Positions 41,272-46,982 of a stretch of 46,982 bases of DNA are shown here, one piece after another. The notes beneath the pieces are model-generated. The model saw only the letters and a program-made list of their open reading frames with translations, made no database searches and was not told where the DNA came from. Both the position numbers and the translations under genes were made by a program. This stretch comes from a virus. The stretch is taken from the IMG/VR virus record IMGVR_UViG_3300035698_013319, positions 1-46,982 of that record; one strand, given 5' to 3'. Positions within the stretch are counted from its first letter, which is position 1. The number at the start of each line of letters is the position of its first letter.

Positions 41272-41572
41272 AATAATAGTACGCAAAAACCTTATCGACA
41301 AGTACAGCATCTATGTTGGAGAAAATCATGTGGATAATGCAAAAGATGTTTTTGGTCTAGCAGCAGTACTTGCCAGGTTAAATCAAAACATCAAAGATGA
41401 TGATATTGAGTCACCGGCAGAATTTAACATAGAAAGTAGTGAAATCTTTATCGGTAAGGAAGGGAAAGAAAACAAGTCATTGTCTAAAGAAATGATAGAG
41501 CTTGTTGAAGCGCTTGATATAGCGAAAAAACTTTCAAAGAATGATTTTCATTTAAAACCTTATAATTTATAA
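41261..41572 (+). CDS. Small hypothetical protein
   Basis: The 103-residue protein has a beta-alpha start (IEIIVRKNLIDKYSIYVGEN) and acidic helices (LARLNQNIKDDDIESPAEFN, MIELVEALDIAKKLSKNDFH). No known motif. Its ATG lies within the end of the lipoprotein gene (11-base overlap), so it is translationally coupled. Function unknown. Confidence 0.55.
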   Translation: MKIEIIVRKNLIDKYSIYVGENHVDNAKDVFGLAAVLARLNQNIKDDDIESPAEFNIESSEIFIGKEGKENKSLSKEMIELVEALDIAKKLSKNDFHLKPYNL

Positions 41573-41577
41573 AAACT

Positions 41578-42276
41578 ATGATAAACATAGATCTAATAAG
41601 CAAAGCCAAGAACATTAAGCAGACCAGTACTAAAACTGGTTTGTTTAATTACTTTGTGATTCAAAAGAACCTGAAGAAATCCCCACGTTCAGGTAAGATA
41701 CTAGACAAGCTTGATGTTTCCATAGGAGAACATTATAGAACGGCTATGAAAATAAAGAACAAATACAAAAAAGAAGTCTGGGGAAATGGATATGTTGTGG
41801 TGCCTAGAAATTCTTATTTCGGAAATTTACTTGGTCAGTTTGAAGGAACATTTCCAAATAGAATAGATAGTGATTCCTTTTGTGAGATGATGATTGATGT
41901 TTACAGTAACTGTCTTAGTGGTAGTAAATTGGACCACATGCCTGACAGTTTTTATTACAATAATAATGAGATTGCTAAGTGTGTTGATATGATTTATGAT
42001 GTTGACAACAACACATTAGCTGAACAGTACAAAAACTACAGAAATGCTTATATTGTATGTTTTAACTTCATTAAGCTAAAGGAATTGTCTTGTAGTGAAA
42101 ATGTAAATTATTTAGATGATGACTTCTCAAAGAAATCTACCATTAAATGGTATACAAGATGTCTTAGAGATTATATTCAAGCGTTTAAATTACATAATAA
42201 CAACATCCTTCGATTAAATAGTGATGGTGAAATTTATCAATTCAGTCTTGCAAGTCCTGATGAAGGCACAAATTAA
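41578..42276 (+). CDS. Hypothetical protein, 232 residues
   Basis: The protein is basic at the N-terminus (KAKNIKQTSTKTGLFNYFVI) and acidic and Cys/Tyr-containing later (CEMMIDVYSNCLSGSKLDHM). No catalytic, membrane or secretion motif is visible. It follows the previous gene by 5 bases. It is among the longest genes of the right arm. I do not recognise a family. Confidence 0.55.
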   Translation: MINIDLISKAKNIKQTSTKTGLFNYFVIQKNLKKSPRSGKILDKLDVSIGEHYRTAMKIKNKYKKEVWGNGYVVVPRNSYFGNLLGQFEGTFPNRIDSDSFCEMMIDVYSNCLSGSKLDHMPDSFYYNNNEIAKCVDMIYDVDNNTLAEQYKNYRNAYIVCFNFIKLKELSCSENVNYLDDDFSKKSTIKWYTRCLRDYIQAFKLHNNNILRLNSDGEIYQFSLASPDEGTN

Positions 42277-42315
42277 AAATCATGAAAAAATTAAAGTAAA
42301 CTAAATTAAATAAAA

Positions 42316-42459
42316 ATGTACGAAAACCAAATTGAGGAAGTAATTCCGGACATGATGGATCTTTTAGAAAAATCCATTGTGAAAATTACACAGCCAGAAA
42401 CAGATGAACAAGAGTCCATGGCGCTCTTTATGTTTAACTTTGAAAACCAAGACAAATGA
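42316..42459 (+). CDS. 47-residue acidic protein
   Basis: A short frame encodes MYENQIEEVIPDMMDLLEKS ... ESMALFMFNFENQDK. It is acidic and amphipathic-helical. It follows an A-rich leader (AAATTAAATAAAAATG) and its stop overlaps the next ATG (ATGA), the coupling seen throughout this arm, which supports it as real. Function unknown. Confidence 0.6.
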   Translation: MYENQIEEVIPDMMDLLEKSIVKITQPETDEQESMALFMFNFENQDK

Positions 42460-42788
42460 AAAGCTTTTATACAAGTATCTTAATATTATTAGTCGGCATA
42501 AGTTTGTCGGCTAGTTTTTACGCGCAACATGTGTTAATCCAGAGCAGTTTTATTCTGATGACACTTGTTTTTTCTGTAGGTATAGCCTATCTATCAGAAA
42601 CTTTTGCAGATCGACTTAAAGCAGTTGCTTTAGCAATATCAGTTACCTTATGGGTAAGTTTATTTATTAAAGCTTTTGAGATGAACCTGTTGACTCCTTT
42701 GGAAACTCAGGGTGTGTTGATTATGAGCGGGTTTCTTTGTCTTTTGTTTATAACCATGGTTCCACTTAAAATACTGAGCTATGAATAA
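42456..42788 (+). CDS. Small polytopic membrane protein
   Basis: The 110-residue protein has three to four hydrophobic segments (about 5-23, 28-46, 55-72 and 85-105), short loops and few charged residues. It may change host membrane properties or recruit the following protein, whose gene overlaps by 8 bases. No family recognised. Confidence 0.6.
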   Translation: MKSFYTSILILLVGISLSASFYAQHVLIQSSFILMTLVFSVGIAYLSETFADRLKAVALAISVTLWVSLFIKAFEMNLLTPLETQGVLIMSGFLCLLFITMVPLKILSYE

Positions 42789-43539
42789 TGAAATCAAAGA
42801 AAAAATGGAACAAGTCATTAACAAAATGAAGAACTACCCTGACATTGTCAAGATGCATGAGAAGTCAAATTACAAGTATACCAGGGACGAGATTGTAACG
42901 GCACCTATAGCAAGAATGATGAAGTTTATAGATACGATTAAAGATAATAAAATGACCATAAAAAATGTAGATCAAGCGTTTTATGAAAAGCTACATGAAG
43001 GTGTAGAATACAGAAGCTCAACTACCTCTTATCTCACGGGTCTTATTATTTCTTCATTAGCCACAAGATCTATAAAGAAAGCTAAAGACATTTCTAAAAA
43101 AGAAAACTATCATGATTTCATTAGTAAGTGTATTAATGATAAAGACAATCCTGATAGCGCTTCAAGTATACTGGATCATTTAATGGAGATAGACAATCCT
43201 GAAGCAAGGAAAATGCTTCAAGAAATTCAGCAGATAAACATATCGATGAACGATAGTGTAGGAAAGTTTGAAGCGTTTCTTTTGTCAGGCGTAAGACATT
43301 ACGCACCGCAAACAGGTGTTAAGCTTAACTTTGTTAACAAAACCTTTAATTACTATTTTGATCTTATCAACAAAATGCATGCTGATGAGATTGATAGCAA
43401 AACCTTTGATAATAAATGGATGAATTTTGTTGAGAACATTTCAGTGATTGGAAACATTTTAGATATTTCTTTTGCAGGGTTTATCGAAGGATACGGACAA
43501 AACATGAGGAAAGACAACACTATTATCTTCCTGCTCTGA
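42781..43539 (+). CDS. Hypothetical soluble helical protein
   Basis: The 252-residue protein is almost fully helical and charged (KEKMEQVINKMKNYPDIVKM, SKKENYHDFISKCINDKDNP, ARKMLQEIQQINISMNDSVG). No transmembrane segment is obvious. It is coupled to the membrane protein before it by an 8-base overlap. It closes this gene group; a non-coding gap follows. Function unknown. Confidence 0.55.
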   Translation: MNNEIKEKMEQVINKMKNYPDIVKMHEKSNYKYTRDEIVTAPIARMMKFIDTIKDNKMTIKNVDQAFYEKLHEGVEYRSSTTSYLTGLIISSLATRSIKKAKDISKKENYHDFISKCINDKDNPDSASSILDHLMEIDNPEARKMLQEIQQINISMNDSVGKFEAFLLSGVRHYAPQTGVKLNFVNKTFNYYFDLINKMHADEIDSKTFDNKWMNFVENISVIGNILDISFAGFIEGYGQNMRKDNTIIFLL

Positions 43540-43710
43540 CAAAGTAGCAAATATTTATATGGTATTTTTTAGTAGATAAATTTTTTATTTTAAGAATTAA
43601 CCACTATATTTATCATATAAATCGTTTATACTTTGTCGTTGCCATCGAGATCGTATAGGAAGGAGGTCAGAAATGTCCTCCTTTTTTTATATATTCACTG
43701 TTTAAACTTA
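43540..43710. other. Non-coding gap with terminator
   Basis: AT-rich spacer. It contains a partial -7 box (TATATTTA, 43605-43612) without a TTG element, and a terminator at 43660. A frame can be read leftward-extended from the next gene through this terminator, but I place that gene's start at 43711. Confidence 0.5.
43660..43688 (+). terminator. Intrinsic terminator
   Basis: AAGGAGG (43660-43666) pairs with CCTCCTT (43677-43683), 7 bp with a 10-base loop, followed by a run of T. It closes the unit ending at 43539. Confidence 0.75.
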
Positions 43711-43950
43711 ATGCTTATGTGCTTAGAAAAAAAGTTAAAGGCCAATATAGACGAGCCTTATCATGCCTTTTTAATGAATCTAACAGAGCTTAAAACCAGA
43801 AGGAACTCTATAAAAGGATTTCTTCAAACACTTAACAAAAGCCAGTTAGAAAATGCCTTAGACATTGCTTCCAGAAACAAAAAACATTATTTAATAGCCT
43901 GGATTCAGCGTGAATTAAAAAAGAGAAGAGTAGAGGTCACCTCTATTTAA
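43711..43950 (+). CDS. Small basic protein
   Basis: The 79-residue protein reads MLMCLEKKLKANIDEPYHAF ... KKRRVEVTSI and is helical and basic at its end. I choose ATG 43711 because an upstream extension would run through the terminator at 43660; ATG 43717 is an equal alternative. It sits alone between two terminators. Function unknown. Confidence 0.55.
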   Translation: MLMCLEKKLKANIDEPYHAFLMNLTELKTRRNSIKGFLQTLNKSQLENALDIASRNKKHYLIAWIQRELKKRRVEVTSI

Positions 43951-43981
43951 AGATTAGTTTTCGATTAGTTTAATTTGGTTT

Positions 43982-44047
43982 AGCCCCTGCTTTTAACGCC
44001 TTGTACGTTTTTCTGAACCCACAAACGTTAGGGTGGGGGCTTTTTTT
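43982..44047 (+). terminator. Terminator with compound hairpin
   Basis: AGCCCC (43982-43987) can close with GGGGCT (44036-44041); inside it ACCC (44017-44020) pairs with GGGT (44031-44034). Seven T follow. It ends the unit of the 79-residue gene. The enclosed 48 bases make it larger than a usual terminator, so a small structured RNA is possible. Confidence 0.6.
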
Positions 44048-44051
44048 ACTA

Positions 44052-44082
44052 TTGATTGCTATTATAAATAGCCTTACATTTA
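44052..44082 (+). promoter_or_regulatory. Candidate promoter, near-leaderless, for the 161-aa gene
   Basis: TTG (44052-44054), 20 bases, TACATTTA (44075-44082), one mismatch to TAnnTTTG. The box ends 4 bases before ATG 44087, the same distance as at the minus-strand candidate at 37525. Confidence 0.4.
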
Positions 44083-44086
44083 GTAA

Positions 44087-44572
44087 ATGGACTCGTTGGC
44101 ACGATTTATCACAGAATATTTATACCTGGGATTACAAATTCTTGGTATCTATTTAGCGGCCATTGAGCAACGTTATCCACTTGTAGCAGACAAAATAGAA
44201 GACTACATAGACAAAATCGGAGCGTATCTAGACACAACAGGGACAAGACTCCTAGGAGATCATTACTTTAAGAATGTCTTCACAAGTTGCTTTGTAACCT
44301 CAGTATTCATGGTAATTATACCACACGCCGTTGGTTTCTACCAACAAATATTTCCAAAATACCTACACATGCCTTATATGATATTTGTATATTTTAATGC
44401 TATGATTGTTTTAATTTATCTAATATTTGTTATTATATTTGGTTTGTCAGACTTTATTCACTTTTTGAATAAGTTTTCTAACGGTAGAGCAATCGGTACC
44501 TTTGGATTAGTAATAGCACTACCAGAAACAATTCAGAACATCATTCAACAGCTCACAAAGCTGTTTGGATAA
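44087..44572 (+). CDS. Polytopic membrane protein
   Basis: The 161-residue protein has an N-terminal amphipathic part (YLYLGLQILGIYLAAIEQRY), then two to three strong spans at about residues 70-85 and 95-125 (FVTSVFMVIIPHAVGF, MIFVYFNAMIVLIYLIFVII) and a soluble helical end. It starts a new unit. Early membrane proteins of phages may act in exclusion or host membrane change; no motif decides this. Confidence 0.58.
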   Translation: MDSLARFITEYLYLGLQILGIYLAAIEQRYPLVADKIEDYIDKIGAYLDTTGTRLLGDHYFKNVFTSCFVTSVFMVIIPHAVGFYQQIFPKYLHMPYMIFVYFNAMIVLIYLIFVIIFGLSDFIHFLNKFSNGRAIGTFGLVIALPETIQNIIQQLTKLFG

Positions 44573-44585
44573 AAAAGAAAACAAA

Positions 44586-44969
44586 ATGACTAACGAAATA
44601 CAAAATTTAATATTTGACATGACTCTTACAGAGAAGACAAATCTACTTGAGGAGTCATTTGAAAGCGGTATCTCTGTTAAAAAGATGGATGAGCTAAGAG
44701 ACAGCATTATAAAACAAATGCTAAAAGATCATACAGCATATCATGAAAAACACGGAGATGATGAAGATGAATGTCCTGGAGAAATATATTTCATTGTAAG
44801 AAGAATTAAAGCACATTTATTAGAAAGAGCTGACTTTTACAGTGACCAGCAAGCAATGGCTATATTAATATCTTTCTCTCATAATTTAGGCATACAACAC
44901 GGGTTGTTATTATCAAAAAGACAAGAAATAGAAAGTTTTATGGACCCTGATGAGCTTAGCTTAAACTAA
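44586..44969 (+). CDS. Acidic hypothetical protein
   Basis: The 127-residue protein (MTNEIQNLIFDMTLTEKTNL ...) is helical and acidic, with HDDEDECPGE in the middle-like stretch HGDDEDECPGEIYFIVRRIK. I choose ATG 44586 after an A-rich leader; the frame extends to a TTG at 44565 inside the previous gene, which is less likely. No signal or membrane span. Function unknown. Confidence 0.55.
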   Translation: MTNEIQNLIFDMTLTEKTNLLEESFESGISVKKMDELRDSIIKQMLKDHTAYHEKHGDDEDECPGEIYFIVRRIKAHLLERADFYSDQQAMAILISFSHNLGIQHGLLLSKRQEIESFMDPDELSLN

Positions 44970-44984
44970 AAATACATTCTTCCC

Positions 44985-45167
44985 ATGCAAGCTTGTCACA
45001 CGAAGCTGACAAGTGGAGCACTAGGATTCAAGACACACTGGGATAATACCGCCTGTGAAATATCAGCAGGTATGCTGACTTATAGCCGGCCATCTTTGTG
45101 CAAATGGGAAGTTTTAAAATACCAAGATAACCTTCTAGCCTTTGGAGGGCGCGAAGTGGTTGATTAG
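44985..45167 (+). other. Doubtful 60-codon frame in a structured region
   Basis: A frame (MQACHTKLTSGALGFKTHWD ...) spans this stretch but the DNA is richer in G and C than neighbours and is filled with hairpins: CTTGTCA/TGACAAG, a CCTGTGA/TCAgCAGG stem with one bulge, and CTTCtaGCC/GGCgcGAAG. That fits a structured RNA at least as well as a gene. It ends at a terminator at 45202. I leave the nature open. Confidence 0.4.
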
Positions 45168-45201
45168 TAGATTCAAACGAGAATATATTAATCTATTTTT
45201 G

Positions 45202-45230
45202 AGAGGAGAGTCCTAAGCTCTCCTCTTTAT
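45202..45230 (+). terminator. Intrinsic terminator (and possible overlapping promoter)
   Basis: AGAGGAGAG (45202-45210) pairs with CTCTCCTCT (45218-45226), 9 bp with a 7-base loop, followed by TTATTTT. TATTTTTG at 45194-45201, with TTC 19 bases upstream, is a one-mismatch promoter that would start a transcript inside this hairpin, leading to the gene at 45253. Confidence 0.75.
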
Positions 45231-45252
45231 TTTAAACCATAAACTAAAACAC

Positions 45253-45789
45253 ATGAAACAATCAGGAATTAAAGGACTAGAATTAATTATTGGCGGAGTA
45301 GCCGTCATTGTAGGAATATCTATCACTGCCTTTAGTGATTACATTAACTCAGGACTAGAACCAAGCTTTTTACCTGTATTTATAGGTATTATTATTATGA
45401 TTAATGGAATTGCTTTTGCAAACGCGGGACATGATTCTAATATATTAATCTACGGAGCTCATTGGAAAAGAGGTATAATAAGAGGCATTTTGCTTTCAAT
45501 ATTAGCCTTAGCATACGGTAAGCTAGACTTAGCGATCAGCTTCTGGCTGTTTGTTTATATGGCTGCATCCTTTTGGATAGCCTTTGATATTTTTATAAAC
45601 GTATTTAAAGATATGCATTGGTTGTACATCGGCACACAGTCTTATGTAGATAAAGCTGCTTGGTATATTTCTGATAAGATCTCGGTTAAACTCACGTTTA
45701 GAAAAATAAAAGGAGGAGCAATCTTCCTTGCATTTAAAATAATGATACTTATGGTATCAGTTATAGCAATTCAAAACCAACTAAAATGA
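45253..45789 (+). CDS. Polytopic membrane protein
   Basis: The 178-residue protein has four to five hydrophobic segments (about 9-27, 36-54, 70-88, 94-117 and 152-170), including LELIIGGVAVIVGISITAFS and FWLFVYMAASFWIAFDIFIN. It resembles no transporter family I can name. Its ATG follows an A-rich leader (AAACTAAAACACATG). It overlaps the next gene by ATGA, so a membrane protein and a secreted protein are made together. Confidence 0.6.
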   Translation: MKQSGIKGLELIIGGVAVIVGISITAFSDYINSGLEPSFLPVFIGIIIMINGIAFANAGHDSNILIYGAHWKRGIIRGILLSILALAYGKLDLAISFWLFVYMAASFWIAFDIFINVFKDMHWLYIGTQSYVDKAAWYISDKISVKLTFRKIKGGAIFLAFKIMILMVSVIAIQNQLK

Positions 45790-46184
45790 AAAATCTAATA
45801 ACAATATTATGTCTGTTTATAACAACTGTAGCTACAGCACAACAAGAAGCTACTACATTCGAATTGTACGGCTGCAGGGAAGGAACATATAGTTCTGCTA
45901 AAGAAAAATACATGTATAGTGAATGGGAAGTAGCTCAAGGGTATGCCGTTCTGTTCGAAAATACAATCACAATCTACTCAGGAGAAACTGTAGCAAAAAT
46001 TGTTACAGTTTCCACTGTAGTAGAAGGACACGACAATGGTGGTAATAAGTTCTTATTTTATAAGGTTGCTTTATTGAACGGGTTTAACTGCTCTTTTAAG
46101 CTTACTGTAAAATCAGAGACAGTAGCACATTTCACTATATTTGTTACTGATACCGTGTGGTTATATGAGGGCAAAAGGATATGA
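45786..46184 (+). CDS. Secreted or periplasmic small protein
   Basis: The 132-residue protein has a cleavable signal peptide (MKNLITILCLFITTVATAQQ, likely cut after ATA or AQQ) and a beta-rich mature part with two Cys (YGCREGTY..., GFNCSFKLTVK). No lipobox. It may act in the periplasm of the host with the membrane protein encoded just before it. It overlaps both neighbours by four bases (ATGA). Confidence 0.58.
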   Translation: MKNLITILCLFITTVATAQQEATTFELYGCREGTYSSAKEKYMYSEWEVAQGYAVLFENTITIYSGETVAKIVTVSTVVEGHDNGGNKFLFYKVALLNGFNCSFKLTVKSETVAHFTIFVTDTVWLYEGKRI

Positions 46185-46771
46185 AACTAGAGAAATTAAG
46201 ACAAATGAAAAAACACAAAGTAGGTGATAAGGTTGTGGTTACTAATACGGAAAGACATTGTTTTAAATTAGGTCAAGAGGTTATTATAATTGACGTTAAT
46301 TCTGATGAGGTCATGGGTAGAGGCGATTATTATAAATGCGAATATGATGACACAAAACAAGTCCTAAAAGCAGACCAATTTGAATTTGTAGGACCAACTT
46401 TAAAGCAACAAATCAAGAAGATAGTACGCAAAGAAATAAAGCGTATTGAAAGGGATAATGCAGTTAACAAAGTATTTTCAAGCCCTAAAGAAGTTTGTGA
46501 TGAGCTTGATTGCGTGTTTAATTTAATCGACCAAGACAAAAGGAGTTACAAAAAACTTGACAGTAAAACCCTTATTGAGTGGTTTAATGAAATGAGTGAT
46601 GATGACTATATGAAAACGCTGTTATTGGATACTTATGATAAGGGATGGGAAGAAGATAAAGAAGAATTATTATCTGATGCTGTTAAATGGGCCTTTATTT
46701 GGGATGCTTCACCTCAAGGTCATAAATTTTGGGATGCATACTATAAATTTTTAAAAAGCAAAGGACTGTAA
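46181..46771 (+). CDS. Hypothetical protein with SH3-like N-terminus
   Basis: The 196-residue protein has KHKVGDKVVVTNTERHCFKL and YYKCEYDDTKQVLKADQFEF near its start, the strand pattern of a small SH3/KOW-like barrel. A helical, acidic and basic remainder follows (IVRKEIKRIERDNAVNKVFS, YDKGWEEDKEELLSDAVKWA). The barrel might bind protein or RNA. It ends the ATGA-coupled trio. Function unknown. Confidence 0.55.
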   Translation: MKLEKLRQMKKHKVGDKVVVTNTERHCFKLGQEVIIIDVNSDEVMGRGDYYKCEYDDTKQVLKADQFEFVGPTLKQQIKKIVRKEIKRIERDNAVNKVFSSPKEVCDELDCVFNLIDQDKRSYKKLDSKTLIEWFNEMSDDDYMKTLLLDTYDKGWEEDKEELLSDAVKWAFIWDASPQGHKFWDAYYKFLKSKGL

Positions 46772-46790
46772 ACTACCCACCCACGCAATG

Positions 46791-46863
46791 TGCCTAACGA
46801 CCTGTGTAAAATTTCGTTTTAATGAATTTTAAACCTTGTTAGCGTTCGTTTTGAGCGTTGGCA
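46791..46863. repeat. Imperfect inverted element, attC-like in look
   Basis: TGCCTAACG (46791-46799) pairs with CGTTGGCA (46856-46863) with one unpaired base, and inside it TAAAATT (46807-46813) pairs with AATTTTA (46825-46831). It lies between a stop and the next start, as integron attC sites do, and has GCCTAAC (RYYYAAC-type), but the right end GTTGGCA does not fit the attC core. No integrase is seen. Confidence 0.4.
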
Positions 46864-46878
46864 TCAATAACTAAAAAA

Positions 46879-46982
46879 ATGACTGAACAAAGATTAAAAG
46901 AGTTACAAGAATCAATGACTAATGAAGCACTTATTAAAGAAGTAGAGAAGCAAATATCAGAACTTGCAAGAACTGGTGGTAG
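46879..46982 (+). CDS. Partial CDS at right edge
   Basis: A frame starts at ATG 46879 after an A-rich leader (ACTAAAAAAATG) and remains open to the window edge: MTEQRLKELQESMTNEALIK ... It is highly helical and acidic. Too short to identify. Confidence 0.45.
   Translation, partial: MTEQRLKELQESMTNEALIKEVEKQISELARTGG

Noticed and set aside
43633-43710. N-terminal extension of the 79-residue gene
   Set aside because: It would start at a non-ATG codon and be translated through a terminator hairpin; ATG 43711 is more likely.
44170-44180. TTATCCAC as a DnaA box
   Set aside because: Single copy inside a coding region with no cluster nearby.
45020-45035. TTCAAGAC as a tRNA T-loop
   Set aside because: No acceptor stem, anticodon arm or T-stem could be built around it.

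Overview
This window is part of the genome of a lytic tailed phage of Bacteroidota, most likely infecting a flavobacterium. The evidence is AT-rich DNA, start sites preceded by A-rich stretches instead of Shine-Dalgarno sequences, promoters of the Bacteroidota type (TTG, about 19 bases, TAnnTTTG), and a virion gene set whose order and protein sizes match the crAss-like podoviruses (terminase, portal, scaffold, capsid, fibres, ring proteins, about 1500-residue muzzle, internal proteins). The relationship is inferred from sequence features and order; no search was run. I see no integrase, tRNA, CRISPR array or insertion sequence.

The window has two oppositely transcribed arms that meet at a control region at about 38.0-38.9 kb. 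The left arm (1-37995, minus strand) is the virion and lysis arm. In order of transcription it holds a winged-helix regulator or initiator and a 40-residue membrane protein, a GroES-like co-chaperonin, several small packaging-proximal genes, the large terminase, portal, acidic scaffold and major capsid protein, then three head or connector proteins closed by an internal terminator at 24.1 kb. Next come a run of fibre genes with collagen-like, YTKxESDAKY and LamG modules, membrane proteins, a lysis cassette (T7-type amidase, holin candidate with an EF-hand loop, candidate u-spanin), ring or adaptor proteins, an SNase-like protein, the giant muzzle protein and three internal or ejection-protein candidates. 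The last of these runs off the left edge.

The right arm (38892-46982, plus strand) holds about 18 small genes, mostly unrecognised, with many ATGA overlaps. It is divided into short units by strong intrinsic terminators at 39.4, 40.7, 43.7, 44.0 and 45.2 kb. It encodes small membrane proteins, two short lipoproteins, a secreted protein and basic proteins: the usual profile of early host-takeover genes. Replication enzymes are not in the window.

The most interesting part is the roughly 900-base region between the arms. It carries one near-palindromic 19-bp site in front of the winged-helix gene and a cluster of related sites at 38340-38430 (half-sites ACTATCA and TGACAGT). It also has two similarly built modules, each with the same promoter box, a short transcript, an intrinsic terminator and a shared 12-mer. 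This could be a phage decision switch with attenuators or small RNAs, or an iteron origin served by a RepL-like initiator; the sequence alone does not decide. The capsid, tail and fibre genes build the particle, the GroES-like protein may assist capsid folding, the lysis cassette releases progeny, and the right arm probably acts first.
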